Origin: Phaseolus vulgaris
Taxonomy: Eukaryota; Streptophyta; Magnoliopsida; Fabales; Fabaceae
NCBI RefSeq assembly: GCF_000499845.2
Contig: NC_023758.2
Location: 21,999,366 to 22,063,365, forward strand
Direction of reading: 5' to 3'
DNA length: 64,000 nt
Part shown: positions 21,913 to 32,267 of the stretch, piece by piece
How positions within the stretch are numbered: the stretch's first letter is position 1
Layout: every line of letters starts with the position of its first letter
Notes under the pieces: model-generated
Database searches by the model: none
Seen by the model: the letters and a program-made list of their open reading frames with translations, nothing else
What the model was told of the DNA's origin: nothing
Position numbers and translations under genes: made by a program

Positions 21913-23710
21913 TGTACTAGACTAGAGCGCTCAGAGTTCAGCGCTCGATGGTCGGACCTCAGCACCTGCCATAGACAGGTCAGCTCGGCTCTTGGTCCAA
22001 GTTGGTGGGCCATATGATTAGGCCCAGATGTATGTATTAGTTCTTTTTTCGTATAACCCTTAGTGCATAAGACCTAGGCGGCTAATGAGGGGTAGCTTTA
22101 GACCTCTGGGTGTGCTTAGTGCACAGGGGGTCCAGCTTAAGTAAACATTTTCTTTTAAAACCTAAGCCCATGTGTGCTAGAGCACGTAAAGGTTAGGTTG
22201 CATGTATTCAGAAGAGGAACGTAGCGCCATGCTGAGGGTGGCTACGTAAACATATTGGACCCCTGATGCTGGTACATGAGTTGGTACCCAGATGGTTATT
22301 TTGTTATTATTTTATGCACTCCATGAAGGAAAGATTTCGTTCTATTGCAACATCGTGAGGGTGTGCCCTTGAGCAGAATATTTTTCTGTTGAGTATGCTT
22401 TCAATTGAGATTATATTCTCGTGATAGAAAGTTGTTACTGTTGAAGATGTGAAGCTTTGATGTATCAAATCCTATTTGAAGCCTGAAGTTGTGTTGTGTT
22501 TTAGGTTTAGGTTTTGGTTTGGGGTTTAGAATCTTTGTAAGACCAGTCTTGATTCTCAACAAAGGTTATTCCAATCAGTTTTAAAGATTTAAGTGTTTTT
22601 CCATGCAAAGGGGAAAACAACCGATTAAAGTTTCGAGATAATCGGTATTTTTGTCACTTAGCTGGCAAAGATGTTTCGAATTTTTTTTTTTGAATCAGTT
22701 ATATAACTATCAAAACCATTCAACTGGTTAAATCTAAGTTTTAACCGATTAAATGTGTGTTTTCATAAAAGTTTTTTGAAAACCAGTTTTAACTGATTTG
22801 GTTGTTCAAATCTGCCTTCAACGGTAGCTTCTCAAGTAATATAAAACAAGTCTTCTTTTAAACGTGAAAAGATTGATGAAACAGAAAAGTTTGATACTCT
22901 GATTTGAGATTGTTTTGAGAGATTACCAACTCTTTGTGAAAAGGTTTTTACCAAGTTTTAGCAAGATTGCTTTTGAGCTTTGCTGTGATTCAAAGAACTG
23001 ATCAATAGGGTTTCTAGTGTACTGTGATTCCAGGTGTTTTCTATCCATGTTTAGGTTCTTGTAATTGTTCATATTACTCTCTGAAAACTGTTGTAAACTC
23101 CTGTAAAGTCAGTGTGATTTTGGCTTGAGGTGTTGGTTGTGTGCAAAGAGGGTGAGTAGGCTTTGTGGGATTCAAAGTCACCTCTTTGTGTGGTGTGTGT
23201 AATCTGTAATTGGTTGCATAATGAAATACTCAGTGGTTTGACTGAGGACTGGATGTAGCTCTTGGATAGAGTGAACCAGTATAAACCTTGTGTGCATTCT
23301 CTCTATCTCTTCTCTCCATATCTGTTTGTTATTTTCCGTTGTCATAAACAACCAGTTGAATCGTAATTTTAACCGATTATATTTCTGTTATCTGTTTCTG
23401 TTTGGAAATTTGATTGGCTTTCTGAATTGCTTTTTTGAGTTGATTGTTAAAGTTTCATTCTAAGCCAAGTAATTGTGAAAATATTTTGTGAACAATTCAC
23501 CCCTTTTATTATAGCCATCGATCATAACAATTACAAGAGGTAAACTATAAAAGGGACTTGAGATCCCAAGTTAAGGTATGTTATTTCTAAGACTGAAACT
23601 TACTACTTCTTGTTTCTTATAATCTTTGTACTTACTTGATCGTCAGAGTGCAATCAACAGGTAGAGCCCCCTCTGATGGCAGAGCCTCCAACCACACACA
23701 ATCACATAAT
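21913..23710 (+). repeat. 3' LTR of Tat A, interrupted
   Basis: Starts TGTACTAGACTAGAGCG after the purine tract. It is split by a solo Copia LTR (22439-23529) and resumes with CTATAAAAGGGAC and CTTGATCGTCAGAGT, a block shared with the LTRs of the element at 46493-62012. The 3' limit is uncertain; the next element begins at 23716. Confidence 0.65.
22439..23529 (+). mobile_element. Solo Copia LTR 2 (1,091 bp)
   Basis: Begins TGTTGAAGATGTGAAGC and ends GATCATAACA. Flanks are GTTAC on the left and ATTAC on the right, a 4 of 5 match. Sequence is close to solo Copia LTR 1 throughout, including the CCGATTAAA-type boxes. Confidence 0.8.
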
Positions 23711-24445
23711 AAGGATGATGAAGACCTAGAAGTTGTTTATTGATTTAATTGCAAATATGGGTCTAATTGGGCTTTTGCTTATTTTTGTAGGCTCAATCAA
23801 AAGAAAAACTCTAGAGTGAAGGAATGTACAAACATATCCAAAAAGACCTTCAACTTATCAAAACATAAACTAGAGCGTTGGCCAGAAGAATACAAGAAGA
23901 CTGAGTTTCTGCTAACTAGTCAACATTATTTGTGGGTCAAGCTTTAGCTTAAATAAATTGTATAAAGTAGTTTAGGATTTCTTGGGCTATGTATTGGGCC
24001 TATTAGCATAAAATAATTGGACCAAATATTTGGGCCAAGTAGAATAGGTTTTTGGGCCTGTATTTGGGCCAATAGTAAAATAGGTCCAATTAGTGTTAAA
24101 AGTGACTAGTTATGGTGGTAACAATTGGGCTTCTTTGAGCCCAATGTAACCCTAAAACGTCTAGGGTATATTGGAGGACGAAAATCACCTTGGCACGGAG
24201 CACATGGACGTCCACATGGCAACCTAGTAGTGGAGAGGTTTTAGCATGGAAGGTGTGAGCTAAACATGGAAAGCATGACTCCTCGTGGCACCTTCTCATT
24301 GGAGAGTTTTATTTTGAATTTTCAAATTTTTGCTCCAAAATGTTCAACCCTCTCTTCTATAAATTAAGGTTTTTGACTCATTTTTTTGGTAAGATTAACG
24401 AATGAGTGAATTTCTGCCAAAATTGCTAGCCATCTCACTCCCTTG

Positions 24446-25454
24446 TGATGAGAATCAAATAAAGGAGGCTTTTATTAATGGAGGAAAAGGACATCCACCC
24501 TCACATTTGAAGTTCTTCCTTCTAGTCTTCTCAAAATTAAAAGAAGACATAAAATAAAGATGAGGCCCAAGCCCAAAGCCCAAGCCCAAGCCCAAGAAGG
24601 CCAAAGCCCAAAGAGCCCAAGTCCATCCCATGAGGGGCAAGGCCAAGCTTTGAAATACTCTTGTATAGTTTTAGGAGGTGTGGTTATTAAATAAAGGTGT
24701 GTGAAAATGTAAAATAAAGTCACATTGTCCATGTGACTTAGGAGAGTGGTGTAGGTGTAGTTTTTGGGAGGTGTCATAGTAGAAAAAGGTCACACCTCCC
24801 ATGTGACTTGTTTTTGGTGGGAATTTCAAATGAGTTTATTTGAAATTTCCCACTTATTTTTCAGCACCTTAGGCTATAAATAGAGGTGCTTCCTTTGTAA
24901 AATTCAGATTTGAATTTTATCTAAAGAAACTATACTCAAAATTGGAGTGAGCATTTGGAGAGCTTTGAGCTTCTTCTCTAGTCTTATCTTGAAGGACCAT
25001 GGTTTCCTCAAGTGGCGGCTTCCACACTCATCTAGGAGCATCCATTCTTCTAGTGGCGTGATCATCCAACCATTCCTCCATCTTCATGAGCATTCTCTTC
25101 TCCTTCCTTTCTTCTTCTTCAATTGTTCATGTTACCTTGTGTTTTTGAGTTGTCTAGCTTTCGGTTTTTTCTATTTTCAGCACCTATATTCTGTTTTGTT
25201 TTTAAATTCTGTTCGGTTCTTTTGTTTAGTAGCTTAATTCTGTTCGGTTGATCTAGTTACTATTTCTTTGTTGATTCAATTTGACAATATTTGGTTCATC
25301 CAAATGAGTTTGGGATTTGGTACTTGTTATTGGTGAGTTCTTGATCTTAGAACCATGATCCAACTTCTAAGAAAGTGCCTCTACATTTTCCAGCTCAAGG
25401 TGATTCCTCAAAGTGTCAAGAATCTTGTTCTATGTGGCTATTGGAATCACATCA
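24446..25454 (+). repeat. 5' LTR of the gag-only element (1,009 bp)
   Basis: TGATGAGAATC to GAATCACATCA. Contains a GCCCAA hexamer array near 24569-24618 and a TATA box (GGCTATAAATAGAGG) at 24875-24883. The primer site TGGTATCATGAG follows at 25457. Confidence 0.9.
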
Positions 25455-25468
25455 TGTGGTATCATGAG

Positions 25469-26799
25469 TCTTAGGTTCATTCTTGTTTAATTGTTGAGTT
25501 GTGTGCACTTTATTTCAAGAGCTCTTTTTAATTTCTTGCAATTTAAGTTTCTGTTTTAGAATTTTAATTGAGTATTCTTGCTGTTTTTTTTTCTTTTGCT
25601 CCAAGTGTTTGTGGAAAGGTTTATGGCACTCATAATTCTTATGAGTATGGTTGCTCTTTTGGAATGGCATTATCCTTCCTAGAGTTTACCTTAAGCTTCC
25701 TTTCACTTGTTACAATTTGTGTTGTGTCTTTTAATTTTTGAATCATGTCAAGTTGTGTCTTAGTCATGTTATTCCATATATGTCATTACTTCTAGTAGTA
25801 CTTTTATTGTTTTGATTGTTTCTTGCTTTGGTGTCATATAATTTTCTGAATTGATGTTGATCCTTTGTGCATTTTCTTTTTAGAATTGAGTTCATACTTG
25901 TATTCTAGACCTATACAAGTTCCACTACATCATTTTCTATTATGTCTTTGCTAGTTCATCATCCTGTTTTTTATTCCTATTAGGATTCCTCTGTTTCTGA
26001 AAAAAGTGCTTACTGTTTTTCCTTATTGCAACTGATTTACGTACTGTAAAATTCTGAAATTCTGGATTTGAGATATTCAAAGTGTTAGAAAAGAATAGAA
26101 AAAAGAATCATTCAAAAATATGAAGTACACAAAAAATGATAAATAAAATAAAAAAAGTGTACATTTCTGCCGAAAAAAATACGGTAATCTGGCAGCGATT
26201 TTGAAAAATTTATTTCTCTCAATTGGCTTACTGTTTTTAATTGATTCCAGTGCCATTTTTGAGTTAACATCTTGAAGTTTCTGTGGTATAAATTTCATAA
26301 TCCAGTTCGCTCTACAACGTTCCAGTTAAATCAGTGAATATCAAACACAGTTTGCATTAAAAAAAAATTTCCAGTAGCTAAATTTTTTTGTTTTCTTCAT
26401 CTACTCTAGTGCTTTTCCTTAGGTATTCTTTTGTGTGCCTACTTTTCTCATTGAGTTCTTTATTTTCTTGATTGTCTTTCATTCTTACTCTTTGAGTTTG
26501 TCTTACATATAGTATTCCTTTTGCAATTACCTTTTCCTTGCTTATACCTTTTCTTGTTTGTCTTTATTGTTTCTTTGGTTTTGTGGTGGTTTGCTCTTAA
26601 GATTGGTGTGCTTGCTTTGACATATTTCATTTGAGGATTCCAAGGCCTCAAGATCAGATTGGAGCAAGAACATTATTTCTTTGAGAGTGATATCTTTTTC
26701 AGCCTTAGTTCACTTCGGCAGTTTCATTACAGCTCACTGTTTTTGCTAATTTTTAACTTGTTTGCTGTTTTTGTGTGTTTGCTGTTTTTTATTTGCAAA
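25469..26799 (+). other. Leader of the gag-only element
   Basis: About 1.3 kb of T-rich, non-coding sequence that parallels the leader of the CRM-type element at 7382-8615 nearly end to end. This shared leader is the clearest sign that both belong to one mobilisation system. Confidence 0.6.
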
Positions 26800-28224
26800 A
26801 TGGCTGGCTATTCAAGTGGTGCATCTTACAAACAGCATTCTCCTTCCAAAGCTTCAGTCCTTGGTGAAGAAGAACATAGAAGAAGGAGGCATCACCATCA
26901 TTCTCATGAAGAGAGCTATAATCGTGACCAAAGATATCACCAAGTGTTCAACATTGCTTGTAAAAAAGTCCCTAGTTTTAATGGTGATAGTGATCCTAAT
27001 GTGTATTTAGAATGGGAGACTAAGGTTGACCATTATTTTCATGTGTATAAGGTCCAAGATGACCAAAAACTTAGATTAGTTTCTTTATCCTTTTTGGGCT
27101 ATGCCAAAGAATGGTGGCATAAAATTGTAATGGACATTATATATCGCAAGAAACCTCCCGTGGTTTCTTGGAATGCTTTGAAAGAGTGTATGCGCGCGAG
27201 GTTTGTTCCTCCTTCTAGGAAGGAACACTTGTTGAAGTTCCAAAGGCTTCCTCAAGGACATAGGATGGTAGATGAATACTTTAAAGATTTTGAAACAACT
27301 TTGACTAAAATGAATATGCATGCTAATGAAGAGTCAAAGATTAAATGGTTTGTACGTGGTTTGAAAAGAGATATTAGAGATTTTGTAGAATTAAAAGAAT
27401 ATTCTTCTTTAAAGAGCGTGTTTCGCAAAGCCATCAAGGTAGAATCATATCTTTTGAACAAAACTTTCAAAAATACTCATGATGATGATTTCTACAACTC
27501 TTCTAGGAAGGATGCAAACAAAATTTCTCCTTCCAATTTTTCCAAACAAACCATGTTTCCAAACAAAGTTTCTACTACAAATCTTTCTACTCCTAAGTCA
27601 CCTACCAAAACTTCAAATATCAAATGTTTTAAATGTTTAGGTTTTGGGCACATAGCTCTTCATTGTCCACAAAAGCAAATCTTAAAGATCAACAAGGTAA
27701 AACAAGACCTAACTCACCCACCTACCACAAGTAAACAAGAAAAAGACAAAGAAGGCCAAGTTGACATGGGTCTTATCCTTTCACCTCCAAGGTGTTTTCC
27801 TTCCTTATCTTTTTCATTACCCAAGGTTCCTATTTCACCACCATCTTGGTTACAAAATGTTAGGGATGATTTGTTCATACCTCCTAATGGTTGTCACCAT
27901 TTAAGATGTCTTTTTCCAAAACATCACATCATTCCCAAACAAATTTTTCCAACTTGGTCGATTTATAGAACCTCCTTTTTTGAAATCCCATTATTTACAA
28001 ATGCTAAGTCATGTTTACATTTTTCTTCCACTTTTAATTGTAAAACTAAACTGACTTTGTTATATGCAGGGATTCAGAATTCGTGGACGAATTCTCTCCA
28101 ACTCGAGGAGTATGATGAGAATCAAATAAAGGAGGCTTTTATTAATGGAGGAAAAGGACATCCACCCTCACATTTGAAGTTCTTCCTTCTAGTCTTCTCA
28201 AAATTAAAAGAAGACATAAAATAA
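26800..28224 (+). CDS. gag-like protein of the gag-only element, fused to the pol tail
   Basis: The ATG at 26800 opens MAGYSSGASYKQHSPSK, colinear with gag of the element at 6399-14025; an upstream in-frame ATG at 26659 lies in the leader. The frame is open for 474 residues. Order: short basic N-terminus lacking the coiled-coil-like stretch of its relative; capsid core (PNVYLEWETKVDHYF, RARFVPPSRKEHLL); CCHC knuckle (CFKCLGFGHIALHC); about 110 residues of Pro/Ser/Phe-rich text I do not recognise; then GIQNSWTNSLQLEEYDENQ, the equivalent of the end of pol in the relative, and 37 residues read from the 3' LTR. No protease is present. An intact frame in a young element suggests it may still make a particle protein. 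Confidence 0.8.
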   Translation: MAGYSSGASYKQHSPSKASVLGEEEHRRRRHHHHSHEESYNRDQRYHQVFNIACKKVPSFNGDSDPNVYLEWETKVDHYFHVYKVQDDQKLRLVSLSFLGYAKEWWHKIVMDIIYRKKPPVVSWNALKECMRARFVPPSRKEHLLKFQRLPQGHRMVDEYFKDFETTLTKMNMHANEESKIKWFVRGLKRDIRDFVELKEYSSLKSVFRKAIKVESYLLNKTFKNTHDDDFYNSSRKDANKISPSNFSKQTMFPNKVSTTNLSTPKSPTKTSNIKCFKCLGFGHIALHCPQKQILKINKVKQDLTHPPTTSKQEKDKEGQVDMGLILSPPRCFPSLSFSLPKVPISPPSWLQNVRDDLFIPPNGCHHLRCLFPKHHIIPKQIFPTWSIYRTSFFEIPLFTNAKSCLHFSSTFNCKTKLTLLYAGIQNSWTNSLQLEEYDENQIKEAFINGGKGHPPSHLKFFLLVFSKLKEDIK

Positions 28225-29121
28225 AGATGAGGCCCAAGCCCAAAGCCCAAGCCCAAGCCCAAGAAGGCCAAAGCCCAAAGAGCCCAAGTCCATCCCATGA
28301 GGGGCAAGGCCAAGCTTTGAAATACTCTTGTATAGTTTTAGGAGGTGTGGTTATTAAATAAAGGTGTGTGAAAATGTAAAATAAAGTCACATTGTCCATG
28401 TGACTTAGGAGAGTGGTGTAGGTGTAGTTTTTGGGAGGTGTCATAGTAGAAAAAGGTCACACCTCCCATGTGACTTGTTTTTGGTGGGAATTTCAAATGA
28501 GTTTATTTGAAATTTCCCACTTATTTTTCAGCACCTTAGGCTATAAATAGAGGTGCTTCCTTTGTAAAATTCAGATTTGAATTTTATCTAAAGAAACTAT
28601 ACTCAAAATTGGAGTGAGCATTTGGAGAGCTTTGAGCTTCTTCTCTAGTCTTATCTTGAAGGACCATGGTTTCCTCAAGTGGCGGCTTCCACACTCATCT
28701 AGGAGCATCCATTCTTCTAGTGGCGTGATCATCCAACCATTCCTCCATCTTCATGAGCATTCTCTTCTCCTTCCTTTCTTCTTCTTCAATTGTTCATGTT
28801 ACCTTGTGTTTTTGAGTTGTCTAGCTTTCGGTTTTTTCTATTTTCAGCACCTATATTCTGTTTTGTTTTTAAATTCTGTTCGGTTCTTTTGTTTAGTAGC
28901 TTAATTCTGTTCGGTTGATCTAGTTTCTATTTCTTTGTTGATTCAATTTGACAATATTTGGTTCATCCAAATGAGTTTGGGATTTGGTACTTGTTATTGG
29001 TGAGTTCTTGATCTTAGAACCATGATCCAACTTCTAAGAAAGTGCCTCTACATTTTCCAGCTCAAGGTGATTCCTCAAAGTGTCAAGAATCTTGTTCTAT
29101 GTGGCTATTGGAATCACATCA
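28113..29121 (+). repeat. 3' LTR of the gag-only element (1,009 bp)
   Basis: Starts TGATGAGAATC after CTCGAGGAGTA and ends CACATCA. Identical to the 5' LTR except at 28926. Its first 112 bases are read as the end of the gag frame. Confidence 0.9.
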
Positions 29122-29211
29122 CCTTGTCTTGCCACTAGGATAGACACTTTAATCTTCTTATTCACCTACCTAAAGTGATTTGGCCCAACCAATCAATCTC
29201 CCTACCTATCA

Positions 29212-29928
29212 TGATGGAAGAGTGCCTTCATTCTTGGAGGATTGTCGGTGAACTTTGCGGAAGCTTAATGGAGGATTACGGTCAAGGCCCTCCTAGAAGG
29301 TGTGGTTGCCTTGGAGGTGCATGCTAGGTGTGAAAAGAGAGTGGTAAGGCCATCTCTCTTTGGTAAAATGGAAATTGAAGATCAATAGTCTAACCTTGAG
29401 AGATTTTTGACAAGTAGTGATATTGGCTCAAATTTGGAAACTATTCACTATTATATTAATCTTCCAAATACATGAGACAAACCCTCTTATTTATAGTGTT
29501 TAGAGGGCTGAAAATTCAAAATAAAGTGGAGGGAAATTCAAATGAATTCCCTTCCAAAAGTGGCGCCTAAATGAGCACACGGGGGGGTGTCTAGTTTGTA
29601 TGCTCACCCCCTCCATGGGCCTTCTAGACCGGCCTTGGTAAATTTAGAGGTTTTTAGAAACTCTAAGTTTACCTAGATTGGTGTTTTAGGTGCCCACATT
29701 TAATTCCAAGAAAATTACAAATAAAGTTCCTATGTTAATTTTGACAAGAATTTAAAGTCTACTCTACACTAGAGCTTATGACATTTGAACATGTATAAGA
29801 AGGTTTCTTTGCCATCAGTAGCAGCATTCCAGTCTTCTTGGATCCTCTTGGCCATATCTCTAATGGTTGGCCCAAATCTACCCTTTGGTGGGCTTGCATG
29901 TGGGTTTGTGCTTGGGCCTCTTCCATCA
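29212..29928 (-). repeat. 3' LTR of the minus-strand CRM-type element (717 bp)
   Basis: On the plus strand it runs TGATGGAAGAGTGCC to CTTCCATCA. It parallels the 714-bp solo LTR at 46922-47635 along its whole length in the same orientation. The minus-strand pol frame enters it and ends at 29769. Confidence 0.8.
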
Positions 29929-30170
29929 TCCCCTCCCTCTTGAAAAGGATTTGTCCTCAAATCCAATGCTTCTTCTTCTTCATTGTAGGGGGATATTTGT
30001 GGCTGGATGGTGTCCATCATCCCCTCCTTCTTTAGAGGTTTTGTCCTCAGATCTACAGGGTTGATCTCGAACATCAGTCTTGTTCTTGTTTTGACAACTA
30101 TGCTCGTCCTCCTGGATCAAATGTCCATCTATAGGAGTCATCAAACAAATCAAATGAATTAGTTTCAACA
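29769..30170 (-). pseudogene. Pol C-terminal tail of the minus-strand CRM-type element
   Basis: The text DLRTNPFQEGGDDG and GPTIRDMAKRIQEDW is the familiar end of such pol proteins, and it continues into the LTR (DGKETFLYMFK). The DLRT motif occurs twice (DLRTKPLKKEGMMD and DLRTNPFQEGGDD), suggesting a small duplication that also copied the purine tract. The preceding integrase C-terminus is missing. Confidence 0.65.
29929..29941 (-). other. Polypurine tract
   Basis: The minus strand reads AAGAGGGAGGGGA immediately before the LTR start TGATGG, exactly where plus-strand priming occurs in LTR retrotransposons. A similar AAGAAGGAGGGGATGATGG string lies about 85 bases further in (near 30010-30030). 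Confidence 0.75.
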
Positions 30171-30281
30171 GTTGTATAAAAATCAGTTTTATTAAGTTGT
30201 CATTCTTCTTGTTTTTCTATTGTTTTTGGCAACTTCTCATAATAGTTCTTTTTTTGTCGTTGTATTTGTTCTTTAATCCTA

Positions 30282-31505
30282 TCATGCAGTTTTTTTAACA
30301 AATTCAGTTTTTGTTATTCCTTCCTTATGAACAAATTCTTGTGGATTAGGAAGTGATAACAACTTAAAAGGAAAAAGAGGATTAAACTCATATACAACCT
30401 CAAATGGTGAAATATTAGTAGTTTTATGAACTACCCTATTGTATTCAAACTCGATATGGAAAAGATACTCTTTCCTAGAGTTGTGGTTGTTTCTCATGAT
30501 TACCCTAGGCATAGTAGAATGAGCTATACTTCCAACTTCATTTTGACCATTCGTTTGAGGATGATAAGAAATTGAAAATTTCAACTTAGTTCTAAGTGTT
30601 TCCAAAAGAATCCTCAAAAAATGATCTTCAAATTTTGGATCTCTATCTAAAACTATGCTTGGAGATAAACCATGAAGTCTTACCACTTCTCTAGAGAAGA
30701 GCCTATCCACAACCATAAAAATTGAATCAAAACCTTTTGTTGTCCTAGGAAGTTCTAATATAAAATCTATGCTTATGTCTTCCCATGGAGCACTTGCAAA
30801 AGGTAAAGGACTATAGAATCCATGAGGCATTGCTTTAGACTTAGCTTTTAAACATGATATACATCTAAAACAATGTCTTTGGACGTCTCTTCTCATATGT
30901 GGCCAAAAGAATTTCCCTTTTAAAAGCTCAAGAGTCTTATCAACTCCAAAATGGCCCATGAGACCTCTTTCTTGAGATTCCTTTACAAGGAGTTTTCTAT
31001 GTGTTCCTTGAGGTATACAATGTTTTCCTTCTTTAAAAAGATACCCCTCAGACATATAAAATCCTCCTTGTGCTCTATGTTCACACTTAGCAAAGATGGA
31101 TGCAAAATCATGATCTTCTTTGTAAAGTTCTCTTATGTTGTCAAACCCAAGAATTTGGCCTCCCAATTTCGAAAAGAGGGCATGTCTCCTTGAGAGAGCA
31201 TTAGCCACAATGTTTGTACTACCCTTCTTGTCCTTGATAACATAAGGAAATTGTTCAAGGAATTCCATCTATTTTGCACGGCGTTTGTTCAACTTATGTT
31301 CACCTTTCAAATATTTTAAAGACTCGTGATCACTATGAATGACAAATTTTTTAGAAAATAGATAGTGCTCCCAAGTCTTTAAGGCCCTCACAAGTGCATA
31401 GAGATCTTTGTCATAGGTGGGATAGTTGAGGGTGGCTCCATGAAGTTTTTCACTACAATAAGCAATTGGGTGTCCACCTTGCAAAAATACAACACCTATG
31501 CCCAT
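30282..31505 (-). pseudogene. RNase H (end) and integrase of the minus-strand CRM-type element
   Basis: RNase H motifs ([19 protein letters not shown]) are followed by an in-frame TAG at 31269-31271, where the relative at 6399-14025 has Trp in KWVEF, then NIVANALSRRHAL. Integrase shows the zinc finger ([26 protein letters not shown]) and the core (WEDISIDFILELP; PSIVLDRDPKF; TNGQNEVGS). A gap of about 20 residues is seen after VVDRLF compared with the relative. The frame ends at 30282 without a C-terminal domain. Confidence 0.75.
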
Positions 31506-32249
31506 TCCCGATACATCACACTCTAGCTCAAAAGTTTTTGCAAAATTTGGTAAAGCTAGAATGGGTGCATTAGTGAGTTGAGCTTTTAGCCTCTTGAAGG
31601 CTTGATCTTACTTCTTCTCGGTCCAACAAAATGGAGTGTCCTTCTTCACTAACTCATTGAGTGGTGAAGCTAGACTTGAGAAGTTAGGCACAAATCTTCT
31701 ATAAAAGCTTGCTAAACCATGAAAGCTCCTAACATCTCCTACATTTTGATTTGTTGACCATTCTTGGATGGCTTTGATTCTCTCGGGGTAATCATGTACC
31801 CCATTTTTGTTAACTATAAAACCCAAAAACACTACACTATCAACACAAAAAGTACATTTAACACTATTAGCAAACAAACTATTAACTCTAAGCACTAAGA
31901 AAACTTCCCTAAGGTGTCTTAGGTGGTCTTTTAGGCTTTGACTATAGACTAATATATCATCAAAATAAACTAATACATATTTACCTATGCAATCCCCCTC
32001 TAAGGATTCTTTTTTCAATATGCTTGTAGGGGGTGTTGTGAGATACTCTTCATTCTTTCTAGATTCCACTTCTTTTTTTTCAAACAACCCCTCACTTGGT
32101 TTTTCTATTTCTCTCTCTTTTTTTTTCTCATTTTCTTCACTCTCACTAGTTTCTTCTTCTTGGCTACTATATTCATCTTTGTCCCTTAAGATCATAGATC
32201 TTTCATTGGAACACTGAGATGCTAAATGACCCTTACCAAGACATTTCAC
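31506..32249 (-). pseudogene. Zinc knuckle joined to second half of RT (in-frame deletion)
   Basis: The frame starts with CMKCLGKGHLASQC, the gag knuckle, runs through an acidic Glu/Lys/Ser-rich linker, then at about 32000-31970 enters RT directly at GKYVLVYFDDILVYS. Protease and the RT segments before the catalytic motif are gone, yet the frame is kept to 31608. RT thumb and connection text follows ([28 protein letters not shown]). Confidence 0.75.
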
Positions 32250-32267
32250 GCATTGAATTTCTCTAGC

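Larger units (their letters stand above)
4950..23710 (+). mobile_element. Tat A: 5'-truncated Tat-type Ty3/gypsy element with nested insertions
   Basis: Plus-strand order is RT, RNase H, a second RNase H, integrase, a repeat-rich non-coding zone, a minus-strand ORF, then a 3' LTR. Two RNase H domains and an antisense ORF after pol are hallmarks of the Tat/Ogre/Retand lineage. The 5' LTR, gag and protease are missing; recognisable RT starts near 4950. It is interrupted by the CRM-type element at 6399-14025 and by solo LTRs at 17651-18769, about 18890-20069 and 22439-23529. Many stops and frame changes make it inactive. Its exact right end is uncertain because a CRM-type LTR starts at 23716. 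Confidence 0.8.
24446..29121 (+). mobile_element. Non-autonomous, gag-only CRM-type element, complete (4,676 bp)
   Basis: Two 1,009-bp LTRs differ at one base that I can find (A at 25259, T at 28926). Perfect CCTTG duplications flank it (24441-24445 and 29122-29126). Between the LTRs are a primer site, a long leader and one gag frame. RT, RNase H and integrase are absent. Near-identical LTRs mean a very recent insertion, so pol functions must have come from another element, as for other non-autonomous retrotransposons. Confidence 0.9.
23716..29211 (+). mobile_element. Plus-strand CRM-type LTR, split by the gag-only element
   Basis: Begins TGATGAAGACC, a CRM-type LTR start, and has a TATA box at 24358-24366. 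The gag-only element inserted at 24446. The sequence resumes at 29127 and runs to 29211, where a minus-strand element of the same family begins. Read in reverse complement it matches the solo LTR at 46922-47635 across both sides of the insertion. Its end is not found. A long series of TGGGCC/TGGGCT motifs precedes the TATA box. Confidence 0.7.

Noticed and set aside
24455..24777. Open frames on the minus strand of the gag-only LTR, rich in Gly, Leu and Trp
   Set aside because: They read through the GCCCAA hexamer array and occur identically in both LTRs. They match no family and are a by-product of the repeat.
27695..28072. Possible intron in the gag-only frame (AAG/GTAAAA to TATGCAG/G)
   Set aside because: Removing it would shift the frame out of the pol tail, while the unspliced sequence stays open. 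Not supported without transcripts.
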